A DNA stretch of 64,000 bases from Lysobacter silvisoli (GCF_003382365.1 NZ_QTSU01000002.1:248001-312000); one strand, 5' to 3'. Shown: positions 1 to 11,420, counted from the first letter of the stretch. The notes: generated from the letters alone by a model not told the origin. Program-made: numbers and translations.

Positions 1-467
1 AACTGCCCGCCGATGACGAAGGTCGGGTCGATGCCGCCCTCGCCCAGCACGCTGGCGGCCAGCGAGGTGGTGGTGGTCTTGCCGTGGGTGCCGGCCACAG
101 CGATGCCGCGGCGGAAGCGCATCAGCTCGGCCAGCATCTCCGCGCGCGGCACCACCGGAATGCGCTGCGCGCGCGCTTCCATCAGCTCGGGGTTGTCGCG
201 CTTGATCGCCGACGACACCACCACGCAGTCGCTGCCCAGCACGTTGGCCGCGGCGTGGCCGCGGTGCACCGCGATGCCCAGCGAGGCCAGCCGGCGGGTG
301 ACCGCGTTGTCGGCCATGTCCGAACCGGAGACCTGGTAGCCCAGGGTGCACATGACCTCGGCGATGCCGCTCATGCCGGTGCCGCCGATGCCGACGAAAT
401 GCACGCGCGGGAACGCCTTGGCCAGGTCGCCCGTGTGTTGCAGCCGGCGGCGCAATGCCGTGCTCAT
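1..467 (-). CDS. murC: UDP-N-acetylmuramate--L-alanine ligase (MurC), N-terminal part
   Basis: MurC adds L-alanine to UDP-MurNAc, the first amino-acid step of the cytoplasmic peptidoglycan pathway. Only about the first 155 residues are inside the window; the gene continues past base 1. The translation shows the N-terminal nucleotide-sugar motif [13 protein letters not shown] near residue 27 and the Mur-ligase ATP loop [10 protein letters not shown] near residue 120. The ATG at 467 overlaps the murG stop as ATGA, which fixes the start and suggests translational coupling. It is the most distal visible gene of the dcw cluster. It is truncated only by the window edge. Confidence 0.95.
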   Translation of the reverse strand, partial: MSTALRRRLQHTGDLAKAFPRVHFVGIGGTGMSGIAEVMCTLGYQVSGSDMADNAVTRRLASLGIAVHRGHAAANVLGSDCVVVSSAIKRDNPELMEARAQRIPVVPRAEMLAELMRFRRGIAVAGTHGKTTTTSLAASVLGEGGIDPTFVIGGQ

Positions 468-1576
468 GCCGGCTTCCTCATAGTGGTGGTGATGTCCAGG
501 ACGATGGCGGCGACGCGCTCGGCCGCATCCGGCCGGGCCAGCGCGCGCGCCGCCTTGGCCATCTGCAGCAGGCCTTCGCGTTCGCCCAAAATCTCGATGG
601 TGGCCGACAGGCGCTCGGCCAGGTCGCCGCTCTGCGGCAGCAGCTGCGCCGCGCCGCGGTCGACCAGGAACTGCGCGTTCTTGGTCTGGTGGTCGTCCAC
701 CGCCTGCGGGAACGGCACCAGCACGCTGCCCACGCCGGCCGCGCACAGCTCGGCCAGGGTCAGCGCGCCAGCGCGGCAGATCACCAGATCGGCCCAGGCG
801 TAGGCGGCGGCCATGTCGGCGATGAAGGGTTCGACCGAGGCGCTCACGCCGGCCTCGGCGTAGGCGCGCTCGGCGTCCTCGCGCAGCTTCTCGCCGCACT
901 GGTGGCGCACTTCGCAGTTGAGCCGGCCGCGCAGCCCGGCCACGGCCTTGGGCACGGCGGCATTGAGCGCGCGCGCGCCCTGACTGCCACCCAGCACCAG
1001 CAGGCGCAGCGCGCCGCTGCGGTCGGCGAAACGCTGCTCCGGCGGCGGCAACACCGCGATCGGCGCGCGCACCGGATTGCCGACCACCTGCTCGTCGCGG
1101 CCTTCGAAGGTGTCCGGGAAGCCGGTCAGCACCGCGCGCGCGAAACGCGCGAGCACGCGGTTGGTCATGCCCGGCGCGCGGTTCTGTTCGTGCACGACCA
1201 GCGGGATGCCGGCCAGTCGCGCGGCGATGCCGCCCGGGCCCGCGGCGTAACCGCCGAAGCTGATCACCGCGCGCGGCCTGCGCGCGCGCAGTACCCGCGC
1301 CGCCGCGCGCACCGCGCCCAGCAGCTTGAACGGCGCCGCCAGCAGCGTGGCCGCGCCCTTGCCGCGGATGCCGCGCACGGCGATGGTGTCGATGGCGATG
1401 CCCTGCGGCGGCACCAGCCGGGTTTCCATGCCGCCCTCGGCGCCCAGCCACTGCACCGGCGCGCCGCGTTCGCGCAGCGCCTGGGCCACGGCCAGACCCG
1501 GGAAGATATGCCCGCCCGTGCCGCCGGCCAGGATCATCACCGGGCGCGTGTCGGAGTCGGCGCCGTGCTGGCTCAT
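464..1576 (-). CDS. murG: UDP-GlcNAc:undecaprenyl-PP-MurNAc-pentapeptide GlcNAc transferase (MurG)
   Basis: MurG converts lipid I to lipid II at the inner face of the cytoplasmic membrane. The 370-residue product has the usual length. It shows the GT28 signature GGTGGH at residues 18-23, the loop [11 protein letters not shown] near 190 and a C-terminal UDP-binding segment [14 protein letters not shown]. The start ATG at 1576 overlaps the ftsW stop (ATGA), and its own stop overlaps the murC start, so it sits in a tightly coupled operon. Confidence 0.96.
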   Translation of the reverse strand: MSQHGADSDTRPVMILAGGTGGHIFPGLAVAQALRERGAPVQWLGAEGGMETRLVPPQGIAIDTIAVRGIRGKGAATLLAAPFKLLGAVRAAARVLRARRPRAVISFGGYAAGPGGIAARLAGIPLVVHEQNRAPGMTNRVLARFARAVLTGFPDTFEGRDEQVVGNPVRAPIAVLPPPEQRFADRSGALRLLVLGGSQGARALNAAVPKAVAGLRGRLNCEVRHQCGEKLREDAERAYAEAGVSASVEPFIADMAAAYAWADLVICRAGALTLAELCAAGVGSVLVPFPQAVDDHQTKNAQFLVDRGAAQLLPQSGDLAERLSATIEILGEREGLLQMAKAARALARPDAAERVAAIVLDITTTMRKPA

Positions 1577-2871
1577 GCCGTCCTCCCCAGGCTAGGTTCG
1601 ATGCGCTGGCGCAGGCGGCTGGTGCCGCGCACCGGGTCGGCGGCCACGCCCGAAGGCAGCGGATTGGCCGTGGCCGGCACGCCCGTCGAGGGCTGCCCGG
1701 CTTCGCTGCGCAGGCGCGCGACCTGGCGCTGGGCGCGGTCGAGCTCGTAGGACACGCGCAGCAGCACGCCCAACGCGGCGCAGGTCAGGATCACGCTGGA
1801 GCCGCCGGAGGAAATCATCGGCAGGGTCAGGCCCTTGGTCGGCAGCAGGCCCAGGTTCACGCCGATGGAAACGAAGCTCTGCAGGCTCATCCACAGGGCG
1901 ATGCCAAAGGCGACGTAGCCGGAGAAGTGGCGGCGCATTTCCACGCACTTCAGGCCCAGCCAGAACGCGCGCCCGGCCAGCAGCGCGTACAGGCCGATCA
2001 CGATGCACACGCCCAGGAAGCCGAACTCCTCGGCGATCACCGCCAGGATGAAGTCGGTATGCGCCTCGGGCAGGTAGGACAGCTTCTGCACCGACGCGCC
2101 CAGGCCCACGCCCAGCCATTCGCCGCGGCCCACCGCCATCAAGGCATTGGTCAGCTGGTAGCCGGTGTTGAACGGGTCCGACCACGGATCCAGGAACGAG
2201 GTCAGTCGGGTCACCCGGTAAGGCTCGGCGATGGCGACGATGGCCAGCACCGGCAGGCCCACCAGCACCGGGCCGAACATGCGCGGCATGTTGACCCCGC
2301 CCAGCACCAGCATGCCGGCGGTGATGGCCAGGATCAGCGAGGACGAACCGAAGTCCGGCTGCATCAGCAACAGCCCCACCAGCACCACGGCCACGCCGAT
2401 GGGCTTGAGCATCGCGATCCAGGTCGCGGAGATGTCCTCGCTGAAACGCTTGAGGTAGCTGGCCAGCCAGACGATATAGAACAGCTTGACCGCTTCCACC
2501 GCCTGGAAGCCCATCACGCCGAAGTTGAGCCAGCGGCGCGCGCCGTTGACGCTCTTGCCCAGGCCGGGCACGAACACCGCCAGCAGCAGCACCACGCACA
2601 CCAGCAGCAGCAGCTGGCTGTGCTGTTCGATGGTCTTGAGCTCGGTGCGCATCAGCCACGCCGCCGCGACCAGGCCCACCGCCAGGAACATGGCGTGCTT
2701 GGTCAGGAAGTAGAACGGCGCCACCTCCAGGCTCTCGGCCACGCCGATCGAGGACGAGCCGACCATGACCACGCCGACGCAGGCCAGCGCGCACGACACC
2801 GCCAGCAGCCACGGGTCGTAGCGCCCGTGGATGGCGTCCAGTCGCGTCGCTTGGCGGGCGGCGTCGGTCAT
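1573..2871 (-). CDS. ftsW: Peptidoglycan glycosyltransferase FtsW (SEDS family)
   Basis: FtsW is the multi-spanning septal glycan polymerase that works with FtsI and uses lipid II. The 432-residue product starts MTDAARQ at 2871, where ATG overlaps the mraY stop (TGATG). Several hydrophobic segments are visible from residue 25 onward. The conserved SEDS motifs [16 protein letters not shown] (carrying the Asp known to be essential in the family) and [10 protein letters not shown] are present. In most proteobacteria murD separates mraY from ftsW; here the two genes touch directly. Confidence 0.96.
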   Translation of the reverse strand: MTDAARQATRLDAIHGRYDPWLLAVSCALACVGVVMVGSSSIGVAESLEVAPFYFLTKHAMFLAVGLVAAAWLMRTELKTIEQHSQLLLLVCVVLLLAVFVPGLGKSVNGARRWLNFGVMGFQAVEAVKLFYIVWLASYLKRFSEDISATWIAMLKPIGVAVVLVGLLLMQPDFGSSSLILAITAGMLVLGGVNMPRMFGPVLVGLPVLAIVAIAEPYRVTRLTSFLDPWSDPFNTGYQLTNALMAVGRGEWLGVGLGASVQKLSYLPEAHTDFILAVIAEEFGFLGVCIVIGLYALLAGRAFWLGLKCVEMRRHFSGYVAFGIALWMSLQSFVSIGVNLGLLPTKGLTLPMISSGGSSVILTCAALGVLLRVSYELDRAQRQVARLRSEAGQPSTGVPATANPLPSGVAADPVRGTSRLRQRIEPSLGRTA

Positions 2872-3956
2872 CAGCGCACCTTCAAGGTCGCCAGGCCGAC
2901 CAGCACCAGCACCACCGAGATGATCCAGAAGCGCACGATCACGCGCGGCTCCGGCCAACCCTTGAGCTCGAAGTGGTGATGGATCGGCGCCATCCGGAAC
3001 ACGCGCTTGCCGGTGAGCTTGAACGAGGCCACCTGGATCATCACCGACAGGGTCTCGATCACGAACACGCCGCCCATGACCACCAGCACCAGCTCCTGGC
3101 GCACGATCACGGCGATGGTGCCCAGCACCGCGCCCAGCGCCAGCGCGCCGATGTCGCCCATGAAGACCATGGCCGGATAGGTGTTGAACCACAAAAAGCC
3201 CAATCCGGCGCCGGCGATGGCCGCGCAGATGATCACCAGCTCGCCCGCGCCCGGCACCTGCGGAATCTGCAGGTAGTTGGAGAACACCGCATTGCCCGAG
3301 GCGTAGGCGAACACGCCCAGCGCGCAGGCCACCAGCACCGTGGGCATGATCGCCAGGCCGTCCAGGCCGTCGGTCAGGTTGACCGCGTTGGAAAAGCCCA
3401 CGATCCAGAAATAGGCGATGGCGATGAAGGTCACGCCCACCAGCGGCAGGGCGATCGTCTTGAACATCGGGATATAGAACGTGGTCGCGGCCGGGGCGTC
3501 GGCGGTGTAGTACAGGAACACGCCGGCGGCCAGGCCGAAGATCGACTGCAGCAGGTACTTCCAGCGCGACTTCAGGCCGTTGGGATCGCGGTGCACGATC
3601 TTGATCCAGTCGTCGTACCAGCCGATCGCGCCGAAGGCCAGCATCACCGCGATCACCAGCCACACGTAACGGTTGCGCAGGTCGCCCCACAGCAGCACCG
3701 AGGCCAGCACCGTCATCAGGATCAGCGCGCCGCCCATGGTCGGCGTGCCGGCCTTGGAGAAGTGGCTCTGCGGGCCGTCCTTGCGGATCGGCTGGCCGCC
3801 CTTGTACTGGGCCAGCTTGCGGATCACCGCCGGGCCCCACCACAGCGACAGGCCCAGCGCGGTCAGCGCGCTGAGGATGCCGCGGAAGGTGAGGTAACCG
3901 AACAGGCCGAACAGGCTCTGCAGTTGCTCCAGCCAGCGCGTCAGTTCAAGCAACAT
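2871..3956 (-). CDS. mraY: Phospho-N-acetylmuramoyl-pentapeptide-transferase (MraY)
   Basis: MraY transfers phospho-MurNAc-pentapeptide to undecaprenyl phosphate and makes lipid I. The 361 residues match the family length. Visible signatures are the DDW motif (GWYDDWIKI), the catalytic region [13 protein letters not shown] and the triple histidine [10 protein letters not shown] near the C terminus, with about ten hydrophobic helices. It overlaps murF by 11 bases and ftsW by one base. Confidence 0.97.
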   Translation of the reverse strand: MLLELTRWLEQLQSLFGLFGYLTFRGILSALTALGLSLWWGPAVIRKLAQYKGGQPIRKDGPQSHFSKAGTPTMGGALILMTVLASVLLWGDLRNRYVWLVIAVMLAFGAIGWYDDWIKIVHRDPNGLKSRWKYLLQSIFGLAAGVFLYYTADAPAATTFYIPMFKTIALPLVGVTFIAIAYFWIVGFSNAVNLTDGLDGLAIMPTVLVACALGVFAYASGNAVFSNYLQIPQVPGAGELVIICAAIAGAGLGFLWFNTYPAMVFMGDIGALALGAVLGTIAVIVRQELVLVVMGGVFVIETLSVMIQVASFKLTGKRVFRMAPIHHHFELKGWPEPRVIVRFWIISVVLVLVGLATLKVR

Positions 3957-5352
3957 GCGTCGTCTCCTCCCCTTGCGGCGACGCGTCGCTGGCCAGCAGC
4001 GCGGTCACGATCTTGTCCATCGCGCTGCCGCGCGAGCCCTTCACCAGCGCGCGCACGCCGTCGCGCAACTGCGCGCGCAGCGCCTGCGCCAGGGCGTCGT
4101 GGCTGTCGTAATGCGTGGCGCCCTCGCCGAAGGCCTGAGCGGCGTAGGCGCTGAGCGCACCCAGGGCGTACAGGCGCTTGAGCCCGGCGTCCTTGGCCCG
4201 GCGCCCGGCTTCGGCGTGCATCGCCGCGCCGTCGGGGCCGAGTTCGCGCATGTCGCCCAGCACCAGCCAGCCCTCGCCCTTGCGGCCGTGCGCGGTGGCG
4301 TCGGCCAGGGTGTCGATGGCCGCGGCCAGCGAACCCGGATTGGCGTTGTAGCTGTCGTCCACCAGCACCGCGCCGCTGCGCAGGCGGTGGGTGACCAGGC
4401 GCCCGGACACCGGACGCGCGGCGTTGAGGCCGGCGGCGATGACCCCCAGCGCCACGCCCGCGCCCAGCGCCAGCGACGCGGCGGCCAGGGCGTTGCGCAC
4501 GTTGTGGCGGCCGGGAATGGCCAGCGCGATCGCGGCCTCGCCCTGCGGCGTGGTCAGCACGAACCGCGAGCCCTCTTCGTCCAGGCGGATGTCGCGCGCG
4601 CCGACGTCGGCGCTGGCGTCCAGGCCGAAGCGGATCAGGCGGCGCCCGTGCGCGCGCTCGGCAAAATACGGTGCGAACGCATCGTCGGCATTGATCGCCG
4701 CCACGCCGTCCGGCGGCAGGCTGTCGTAGACCGCGGCCTTGGTGTCGGCGATGGCCAGCAGGCTGCCCATGCGCTCCAGGTGCGCCGGCGCCACGTTGTT
4801 GACCAGGGCCACCTGCGCCGGCGCGATCGCGGTCAGATAGGCGATGTCGCCCGGCGCGCCGGTGCCCATCTCGTAGATCGCGTACTGCGCGTCCTCGGGC
4901 GCGGCCAGCACCGCCAGCGGCATGCCGATCTCGTTGTTGCGGTTGCCCGGCGTGGCGTAAGCGCGACCGGCCCGCTCCAGGATCGCCTGGGTCAGGTTCT
5001 TGACGCTGGTCTTGCCGCTGCTGCCGGTGATGGCCAGGGTGATGGTGTCGCGGCGCTGGCGCTGCACGGCGGCGGCGAAATCGGCCAGCGCGCGTTCGGT
5101 GTCGGCCACCACCACCTGCGGCAGCGGCGCGTCCACCGCGCGCGCGACCAGAGCGCCGGCCACGCCGGCGGCGGCCGCGGCGGCGACGTGATCGTGCCCG
5201 TCGAAACGCGCGCCCTTGAGCGCCACGAACAGCGCGGCGCCCGCCTCGCCCAAGGCGCGGGTGTCGGTGACCACGGCCGCGACTTGCGCGTCCTCGCCGT
5301 GCAGGCGGCCGCCGGTCATGCGCGCGATCTCGCTCAGGCGGATAGGCTTCAT
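3946..5352 (-). CDS. murF: UDP-MurNAc-tripeptide--D-Ala-D-Ala ligase (MurF)
   Basis: MurF adds the D-Ala-D-Ala dipeptide to complete the UDP-MurNAc-pentapeptide. The product is 468 residues from [12 protein letters not shown]. The ATP loop GSSGKTS is at residues 110-116 and the C-terminal ligase segment [11 protein letters not shown] is clear. The start at 5352 overlaps the murE stop (ATGA). The open frame extends further upstream inside murE, but that part is only a GC-rich shadow. Confidence 0.96.
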   Translation of the reverse strand: MKPIRLSEIARMTGGRLHGEDAQVAAVVTDTRALGEAGAALFVALKGARFDGHDHVAAAAAAGVAGALVARAVDAPLPQVVVADTERALADFAAAVQRQRRDTITLAITGSSGKTSVKNLTQAILERAGRAYATPGNRNNEIGMPLAVLAAPEDAQYAIYEMGTGAPGDIAYLTAIAPAQVALVNNVAPAHLERMGSLLAIADTKAAVYDSLPPDGVAAINADDAFAPYFAERAHGRRLIRFGLDASADVGARDIRLDEEGSRFVLTTPQGEAAIALAIPGRHNVRNALAAASLALGAGVALGVIAAGLNAARPVSGRLVTHRLRSGAVLVDDSYNANPGSLAAAIDTLADATAHGRKGEGWLVLGDMRELGPDGAAMHAEAGRRAKDAGLKRLYALGALSAYAAQAFGEGATHYDSHDALAQALRAQLRDGVRALVKGSRGSAMDKIVTALLASDASPQGEETTHVA

Positions 5353-6827
5353 CGCCTGGCCTCCAGCGCCGCGCGCGCGACGTCGGTGTCGTCGAAGGGG
5401 TGCTGCACGCCGTCGATTTCCTGGTAAGGCTCGTGGCCCTTGCCGGCCACCAGCACGATGTCGTCCGCGCCGGCCTCGGCCACCGCGCGCGCGATCGCCG
5501 CGGCGCGGTCGCGCAGCACGATCGCGCGCTCGGGATGGGCGAAGCCGGCGACGATGTCGGCCACGATCGCGTCGCCGTTCTCGCGCCGCGGGTTGTCGTC
5601 GGTCACCACCACCAGGTCGGCGCCGGCTTCGGCGATGGCCGCCATCTGCGGGCGCTTGCCGCGGTCGCGCTCGCCGCCGCAGCCGAACACGCAGACCAGG
5701 CGCGCGCGCGCGTGGCCGCGCAGCGAGGCCAGCGCCTGCTCCAGCGCGTCGGGGGTGTGGGCGTAATCGATCACCACCAGCGGCCTGCCGCTCTCGCCGC
5801 CCAGGCGGTTCATGCGGCCGTGGATGGGCTGCAGCCGGCTCAGGGTGTCGGCGATGCGCTCGGGCGCGTCGCCCAGCGCATACAGCGCGCCGGCCACGGC
5901 CAGCAGGTTGTCGACGTTGAAGCGGCCCAGCAGCGGCGACGTCACCGGCCAGGCGCCACCATCGGCGACCAGTTCGAAGCCGATGCCGCGGTTGTCCAGG
6001 CGCAGTTCGCGCGCCGACAACGTGGCGCCGTCGGCGCCGCGCGAACTCAGACCCACCGCGCGCACCGTCGCCGGCAGCGCCGCGTGCAGCTGACGGCCGT
6101 AGTCGTCGTCCAGATTGATCGCCGCGGCCCGCAGCCCCGGCCAATCGAACAAACGCGCCTTGGCCGCGCCGTAGCTGGCCATGTCGCCGTGGTAATCCAG
6201 ATGATCGCGGGTGAGGTTGGTGAACACGCCCACGTCGAAATGCACGCCGTCCACGCGGCCCTGGTCCAGCGCGTGCGAGCTGACTTCCATCGCCACCGCG
6301 CGCGCGCCGGCGTCGTGCATGTCGGCCAGCAGCTGGTGCAGTTGCAGCACCAACGGCGTGGTGAAACCGGTCGGCACGACCTGGCCGTACAGGCCCGCGC
6401 CCAGCGTGCCGATGGTGCCGCAGCGCAGGCCGCGCAGCGTCCAGGCCTGAGCCAGCAGTTGCACGGTCGAGGTTTTGCCGTTGGTGCCGGTCACGCCGAC
6501 CATGGTCATGGCCTCGCTGACGCGGCCATGGAAACGATCGCCAAGTTCGCCCAGGCGTGCGCGCAGGCCGGGCACGGCGATGGCGTCGTCCGGCGCGGGC
6601 AGGTCCTCGGGCGCGGGCGGTTCGAACAGCACCGCGGTGGCGCCGGCGGCGCGCGCCTGGGCGACGAACTTCAGCCCGTGCGCGCCGAAGCCGGCGATGG
6701 CGACGAAGGCATGACCGGGACGCACCGCGCGGCTGTCCAGGGTCAGCCCGGTGATGTCGAGCTCGGCCGGCACCGCGGCCACGTCGGGCAGCAGTTCGGC
6801 CAGGCGCATGCGGCGGGAGGCGCTCAT
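5349..6827 (-). CDS. murE: UDP-MurNAc-tripeptide synthetase (MurE), meso-DAP type
   Basis: MurE adds the third stem-peptide residue. The 492-residue product carries the ATP loop GTNGKTS at residues 114-120. It also has the motif DNPR in TDDNPRREN near residue 400; in this family DNPR marks enzymes that use meso-diaminopimelate rather than lysine, as expected for a Gram-negative bacterium. The start at 6827 overlaps the ftsI stop (ATGA). Its stop overlaps murF. Confidence 0.97.
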   Translation of the reverse strand: MSASRRMRLAELLPDVAAVPAELDITGLTLDSRAVRPGHAFVAIAGFGAHGLKFVAQARAAGATAVLFEPPAPEDLPAPDDAIAVPGLRARLGELGDRFHGRVSEAMTMVGVTGTNGKTSTVQLLAQAWTLRGLRCGTIGTLGAGLYGQVVPTGFTTPLVLQLHQLLADMHDAGARAVAMEVSSHALDQGRVDGVHFDVGVFTNLTRDHLDYHGDMASYGAAKARLFDWPGLRAAAINLDDDYGRQLHAALPATVRAVGLSSRGADGATLSARELRLDNRGIGFELVADGGAWPVTSPLLGRFNVDNLLAVAGALYALGDAPERIADTLSRLQPIHGRMNRLGGESGRPLVVIDYAHTPDALEQALASLRGHARARLVCVFGCGGERDRGKRPQMAAIAEAGADLVVVTDDNPRRENGDAIVADIVAGFAHPERAIVLRDRAAAIARAVAEAGADDIVLVAGKGHEPYQEIDGVQHPFDDTDVARAALEARR

Positions 6828-8788
6828 CGCGCGCCTCCCGTGGGCAGCATCGCGCCGGCCGCGACCGGCGGCAGATCGGCGGGCAGTTCCTCCGGCGTTT
6901 CCGCCGAATCCACGTCCACCGGCAGCACCGGCCCGTTGGGCTTGCCGCCGTTGGCCTTGAGCCGCTTGGCCTCGGCCGCGGCCTGCGCCGCCAGCCAGGT
7001 GTCGATGTCGTCCGGCGCCACGTCCATCAGGCGCAGCGCGCCTTCCATGACGTTGCGGAACACCGGGCCGGAGACCAGGCCGCCGTAATAGCCGCGCATC
7101 GCCGGATCGGGTTCGCTGACCACCACCGCCATCGAGAAGCGCGGGTTCTTCACCGGCACCACGCCGGCGAACAGCGAGATGTACTTGTTGGAATAGCCGC
7201 CGGTGGCGCTGAACTTGCGTGCGGTGCCGGTCTTGCCGGCCACGTGGTAGCCCAGGATCGCCACGCCCTTGGCGGTGCCGCCCGGCTCGGTCACGGTCTG
7301 CATCATGCGCATGACCTCGCCCGCGATTTCCGGCTCCAGCACCTGGCGCGGCTCGTTGCGCTGGCCGCGCACGAAGGTCGGCGCGATCAGCCTGCCGCCG
7401 TTGGCCATGGCCGCGTAGGCCATCGCGATCTGCAGCGGCGTGGCCGACAGGCCGTAGCCGTAGGACATGGTCGCCTTGGTGGTGCCGCTCCAGCGATCCG
7501 GCGACAGCACCACGCCGGCCGATTCGCCGGGGAAGCCGCTCTCGGGCTTGCTGCCGTAACCGAAGCTCTTGACGAACTGGTAGTAGTAATCGTTCGGCAA
7601 CGGCAGCGCGAGCTTGGCCGCGCCCACGTTGGAGCTCTTGGTGATCACGCCGGTGACGTTGAGCACGCCGTAGTTGTGCGTGTCGGTGATGCGGTAGCGG
7701 CCGTTGGGCATCCAGCCCGGCGTGGTGTCGACGATGGTGTTGGGCGTGACCCGGCCGGTCTTCAGCGCCGCGGCCACGGTGATCGGCTTCATCGTCGAGC
7801 CGGGCTCGACCACGTCGGTCAGCGCGCGGTTGCGGTGGGTTTCGGGATTGCCAGCGCCCAGCAGATTGGGGTTGTAGGTGGGCAGGTTGGCCATCGCCAG
7901 CACCTCGCCCGTGTCCACGTCCAGCACCACCGCCGAACCGCTACTCGCGCCGGTTTCCAGCAGCGCGCGGCGCAGTTCGCGGTAGGTCAGGTATTGGATG
8001 CGGCGGTCGATGGTCAGGGTCAGGTCCTGACCGGGCTCGGCCGACTTGACCAGGTCCACGTTCTCGATGATGCGGCCGGCGCCGTCGCGGATCACGCGCT
8101 TGGCGCCGGGCTTGCCGCGCAGCCAGTCGTCGAAGGCCAGCTCCAGCCCTTCCTGGCCACGGTCGTCGACATTGGTGAAGCCCAACACGTGCGCCAGCGC
8201 CTCGCCCTGCGGGTAGAAGCGGCGGAACTCGCGCTGCGAGAACACGCCGGGAATCTTCAGCGCCAGGATGCGGTGCGCCTCGTCCGGATTGATCCGGCGC
8301 TTGAGGTACAGGAACTCCTTGCCCGAACGCTGGCTGAGCTTGCGGGTCAGGTGATCCACCGGCACGCCCAGGGCCTTGGCCAGCTCGGGCAGGCGCGCCG
8401 GGTTCTTCAGCAGTTCCTTGGGATTGCCCCAGATCGATTCCACCGGCGTGGACACCGCCAACGGCTCGCCGTTGCGGTCGGTGATCATGCCGCGCGAGGT
8501 CGGGATCGGAATCTCGCGCAGCGCGCGCGCGTCGCCCTGCTGGCGGTAGAAATCGTTGCCCAGCACCTGCAGGTAGAACGCGCGCCCGACCAGGGCCATG
8601 GCGCACAGGCCCAGCGCGCCGCCGACCAGGATCAGGCGGTTGCGCAGGTCGAAGCGCGCGCGGCCGCGCGGCTTGCCGGCGCCGCGATCGCCGCCGCGCG
8701 CCGGGCCGGCCTTGCCGCGCTCGCCCAGCAGGCGCTCCAGCGGCCCGCTGCGGCGCTCGTCGCGGCGCGAATCGTCGCGGCGGCTCAT
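6824..8788 (-). CDS. ftsI: Peptidoglycan D,D-transpeptidase FtsI (PBP3)
   Basis: This is the septal transpeptidase that cross-links peptidoglycan at the division site. The 654-residue product starts [15 protein letters not shown] and has a strongly basic cytoplasmic tail. One membrane anchor lies near residues 50-70, followed by the PBP dimerisation region and the transpeptidase domain. Catalytic motifs are STMK (Ser331), SSN (385-387) and KTGT (Lys519). The Arg-rich N-terminal tail is somewhat longer than in E. coli. The start overlaps the ftsL stop (ATGA). Confidence 0.96.
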   Translation of the reverse strand: MSRRDDSRRDERRSGPLERLLGERGKAGPARGGDRGAGKPRGRARFDLRNRLILVGGALGLCAMALVGRAFYLQVLGNDFYRQQGDARALREIPIPTSRGMITDRNGEPLAVSTPVESIWGNPKELLKNPARLPELAKALGVPVDHLTRKLSQRSGKEFLYLKRRINPDEAHRILALKIPGVFSQREFRRFYPQGEALAHVLGFTNVDDRGQEGLELAFDDWLRGKPGAKRVIRDGAGRIIENVDLVKSAEPGQDLTLTIDRRIQYLTYRELRRALLETGASSGSAVVLDVDTGEVLAMANLPTYNPNLLGAGNPETHRNRALTDVVEPGSTMKPITVAAALKTGRVTPNTIVDTTPGWMPNGRYRITDTHNYGVLNVTGVITKSSNVGAAKLALPLPNDYYYQFVKSFGYGSKPESGFPGESAGVVLSPDRWSGTTKATMSYGYGLSATPLQIAMAYAAMANGGRLIAPTFVRGQRNEPRQVLEPEIAGEVMRMMQTVTEPGGTAKGVAILGYHVAGKTGTARKFSATGGYSNKYISLFAGVVPVKNPRFSMAVVVSEPDPAMRGYYGGLVSGPVFRNVMEGALRLMDVAPDDIDTWLAAQAAAEAKRLKANGGKPNGPVLPVDVDSAETPEELPADLPPVAAGAMLPTGGAR

Positions 8789-9051
8789 GGCTTGATCACC
8801 ACGGTTTCGGCGCCCTCGGGGAACTTCATGCCCAGGCGGTCGCGCGCGACCTGGTCGATGCGGTTGCTCTCGGCCCAGGTCGCCTGTTCCAGCTGCAGGC
8901 GGCCGAACTCGATATTGAGATCGTCGCGCTCGCGGTCGAGCTTGTTGAGCTGGACGAAGTACTGGCGGTGCTGATGGCGCGCATAGACCACGGCCAGGGC
9001 CGAGGCCACGTTGGCCACCACCAGCACGGTCAGCAGCAGGCGCCAGGTCAT
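8785..9051 (-). CDS. ftsL: Cell division protein FtsL
   Basis: FtsL is a small bitopic divisome protein that joins FtsB and FtsQ. The 88-residue product has one N-terminal membrane helix (about residues 4-20) followed by a heptad-like segment ([20 protein letters not shown]) that should form a coiled coil. The start at 9051 overlaps the rsmH stop as ATGA. The identification rests on size, topology and the invariant position between rsmH and ftsI, because sequence conservation in this family is low. Confidence 0.92.
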   Translation of the reverse strand: MTWRLLLTVLVVANVASALAVVYARHQHRQYFVQLNKLDRERDDLNIEFGRLQLEQATWAESNRIDQVARDRLGMKFPEGAETVVIKP

Positions 9052-10001
9052 GCCGCGGCCTCCAGCTTCTCGGCCACGCGCAGCACCGCGCTGCGCGCGC
9101 GCGGGTTGCCGGCGGTTTCCTCGTCCAGCGCCTTCTGCGCGCCGTCGATGGCACGCAGGCTCGGGGTGAAAGCGACCTCCACCGGCAGGCGGCGGTTGCT
9201 CGGCGGCGCCTTGCTGTGACGCGCGATGAACTGCTTGACGATGCGGTCTTCCAGCGAATGGAAGCTGATCACGGCCAGGCGGCCGCCGACGTTCAGGCGC
9301 GCCAGCGCGCCGTCCAGCCCGGTCTCCAGGTCGGCCAGCTCGCGGTTGATATGGATGCGGATGGCCTGGAAGCTGCGCGTGGCCGGGTGGATCTTGTCGC
9401 CGCGCGGCATCACCGAGGCGATCAGCTCGGCCAGCTGGGCGGTGCGCAGGATCGGCTGCTCGGCGCGGCGAGCGACGAGGGTGCGCGCGATCTTGCGGCT
9501 CATGCGCTCCTCGCCGTAGGTCCACAGCACGTCGGCGATCTCGCGCTCGGAGGCCTGCGCCAGCCACTGCGCCGCGCTCTGGCCGCTGTCCGGGTCCATG
9601 CGCATGTCCAGGGGACCGTCCTTGCCGAAGCTGAAGCCGCGCTCGGCCACGTCCAGCTGCGGCGAGGACACGCCCAGGTCCAGCAGCACGCCGTCCAGGC
9701 CGGCCGCGGCCGCGTCCCAGTCGGCGATATGGGCGAAGCTGCCGCGGAAAATGGACACGCGCGGATCGGCGCCGAACTCGCGTTCGGCCACGGCGATCGC
9801 TTCGGGGTCCTTATCCATCAGCAGCAGCCGGCCTCCGGCGCCGAGTTGATCGAGTACGCCGCGCGCATGCCCGCCGCGGCCGAACGTCCCGTCCAGGTAC
9901 GTCCCACTCCCGTTGACCTGCAGGCCGTCCAGGACCTGCCGATACATCACGGGGAGGTGGCCGGACCGCGCTCCCGGGCGCTCCATGCCACCGCCCGTCA
10001 C
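9048..10001 (-). CDS. rsmH: 16S rRNA (cytosine-1402-N4)-methyltransferase RsmH
   Basis: RsmH (formerly MraW) methylates C1402 in the ribosomal P site. The 317-residue form begins with GTG at 10001, overlapping the mraZ stop. An alternative ATG at 9986 (MERPGARS) would give 312 residues. The AdoMet-binding motif [12 protein letters not shown] lies near residue 37, and [16 protein letters not shown] and the C-terminal [11 protein letters not shown] are typical. It is the usual partner of mraZ at the head of dcw clusters. Confidence 0.96.
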   Translation of the reverse strand: MTGGGMERPGARSGHLPVMYRQVLDGLQVNGSGTYLDGTFGRGGHARGVLDQLGAGGRLLLMDKDPEAIAVAEREFGADPRVSIFRGSFAHIADWDAAAAGLDGVLLDLGVSSPQLDVAERGFSFGKDGPLDMRMDPDSGQSAAQWLAQASEREIADVLWTYGEERMSRKIARTLVARRAEQPILRTAQLAELIASVMPRGDKIHPATRSFQAIRIHINRELADLETGLDGALARLNVGGRLAVISFHSLEDRIVKQFIARHSKAPPSNRRLPVEVAFTPSLRAIDGAQKALDEETAGNPRARSAVLRVAEKLEAAA

Positions 10002-10444
10002 AGCTGCAGATCGAGCAGCTCGTCGCTCAGATCCTCATCGCCGATGGTCTGGCGGATCTGGGCGTGGTGCGCCTGCTCGCTCCACAACTCGAATTTGTCG
10101 CCCATGCCCAGCAGCACCGCCTTCTTCTCTATGCCCACGGCGGCGCGATGGCTGGCCGGCACGCTGATGCGGCCGTTGCCGTCGAGTTCGACGAAAGAGG
10201 CCGCGCCGACCAGCTTGAGCTGGATGTTGCGGTTGACCTTCTTGGCCTTGGGCAGGGCGTTGACCTGGTCGCGCACGCGCTCCCAGACCGCCAGCGGATA
10301 GAGGTACAGGCTGCCGGCCTCGAACGGGTTGTAGGTGATGACCAGGCGGTTGCCGCATTCGCGCGCGACGAGCTCACGGTAGGCGGTGGGCACCGCCAGC
10401 CGGCCCTTGTCGTCGATCGTGATGGCGGTTTCGCCCTGGAACAT
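9998..10444 (-). CDS. mraZ: Transcriptional regulator MraZ
   Basis: MraZ is a small DNA-binding protein of the SpoVT/AbrB type that represses the dcw promoter in E. coli. The 148-residue product contains two copies of the fold; the N-terminal one begins [15 protein letters not shown] and the second is around [11 protein letters not shown]. It is the first gene of the cluster. A GTGGGC hexamer lies five bases upstream of its start codon and two more lie in the promoter region, which may be binding sites. Confidence 0.95.
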   Translation of the reverse strand: MFQGETAITIDDKGRLAVPTAYRELVARECGNRLVITYNPFEAGSLYLYPLAVWERVRDQVNALPKAKKVNRNIQLKLVGAASFVELDGNGRISVPASHRAAVGIEKKAVLLGMGDKFELWSEQAHHAQIRQTIGDEDLSDELLDLQL

Positions 10445-10955
10445 TGCCCACCTTGTCGGCGCCCCTCTCTACCGGACGGGTCACCGGTTAGGCCCGCCTC
10501 GCGGCGGACTACCTGCGTTCTGGCCCCCTACCGGGAGCCAAGGCCTCCGAAAAAACCACAAAAAACCCGGTTTTCCCTCGGATGCCCACCTTAGCACCGC
10601 CCACAGGCTTGTCAACAACTTTCGGGACGGAATTTCGCTAGGCGCATCAATGGCTTGCGGCAATCTTCAGAGTCTTATTCAAGACTTATCCACTAACCTT
10701 TGTTTCGTCTCATATTTTGAGATTAGAGCGATTACTTTGATCGGGGTCGCAGTCCTGGGGCGAGCGAGCGACGCACATGCTGCGCAGCAGCATTGGAATT
10801 GGGACGGTCGGCGGCCGGCTTGGCCGCCGGAACGGGCCGCATCGGCCGCCAGACCGCAATCCTGAACAGGCACGCTGAAGCGGGCCGGCACTTGGCGCGC
10901 ACCACGCCGCGGGCGAGCATCCGGCGCAGAGCTGCATCGACAGGACCGCACCGCC
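10445..10955. other. Non-coding interval between mraZ and the VOC gene
   Basis: About 510 bases separate the divergent mraZ and VOC-family genes. It contains the mraZ 5' leader, with two T-rich runs on the minus strand around 10550-10575, the dcw promoter candidate and an AT-rich patch near 10700-10740 with a short CTCA/TGAG inverted repeat. The open frames in the right half are GC-rich shadows and I see no gene. Confidence 0.6.
10588..10615 (-). promoter_or_regulatory. Candidate sigma-70 promoter of the dcw cluster with GTGGGC boxes
   Basis: Reading leftward, TTGACA (10615-10610) is followed after 16 bases by TAAGGT (10593-10588). This is a perfect -35 box and a -10 box that keeps the first, second and last consensus bases. 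Two GTGGGC hexamers (10604-10599 and 10589-10584) lie in and beside it, and a third overlaps the mraZ ribosome-binding region (10451-10446). E. coli MraZ binds TGGG-type repeats, so autoregulation is plausible. However, the 15-base spacing here differs from the 10-base period in E. coli. Confidence 0.5.
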
Positions 10956-11342
10956 TTGGCCCAGACCGTCATTCCGCAACTTCGCATGCTCAGCGCGAGC
11001 ATCAGCCTGCCCTTCTACGAACGCCTGGGCTTCAACCTGGATTGGCAGCACCAGTTCGAACCCGGCTTCCCGCTGTTCGTGCAGCTCACCCGCGCCGGCC
11101 AGACCATTTTCCTCAGCGAACACCGCGACGACTGCGCAGTGGGCGGCGCGGTGTACTTCGTGGTGCCCGACGTGGACGAGTGCCACCGCGCGTTCGTGGC
11201 CAACAGCGTAGCCATCGCGGAACCGCCCGAAAACACTCCCTGGGACACCCGCGAAATGCTCGTCGCCGACCCCGACGGCAACCGCCTGCGATTCGCGACC
11301 GACGTGACGCCGACCAATGCGGACGACACCAGCACACCCTAG
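10956..11342 (+). CDS. VOC-fold (glyoxalase/bleomycin-resistance) family protein
   Basis: This 128-residue protein has the vicinal-oxygen-chelate pattern: an N-terminal IPQLRM strand, the SLPFYERLGF helix, VYFVVPDVDECH and the closing segment VADPDGNRLRFA. These proteins are dioxygenases, glyoxalases or drug-binding resistance proteins; the substrate cannot be told here. The apparent start is TTG at 10956 with CAGGA ten bases upstream. An in-frame ATG at 10986 would remove the first beta strand, so TTG is preferred. It stands alone. Confidence 0.75.
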   Translation: MAQTVIPQLRMLSASISLPFYERLGFNLDWQHQFEPGFPLFVQLTRAGQTIFLSEHRDDCAVGGAVYFVVPDVDECHRAFVANSVAIAEPPENTPWDTREMLVADPDGNRLRFATDVTPTNADDTSTP

Positions 11343-11370
11343 CCGCGACGCAACCGCGAAGCCCCGCGCG

Positions 11371-11420
11371 CCCTCACCCCAACCCTCTCCCGCAAGCGGG
11401 AGAGGGGGCCAAAAGCAAAA
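11371..11420. repeat. Dispersed palindromic repeat, family II, copy 1
   Basis: The sequence CCCTCACCCCAACC is followed by CTCTCCCGC and its complement GCGGGAGAGGG, then GGCCAAAAGCAAAA. A close copy is present at 18822-18872. The arms could form a 9-11 bp hairpin. Both copies sit just downstream of a gene. Confidence 0.75.
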
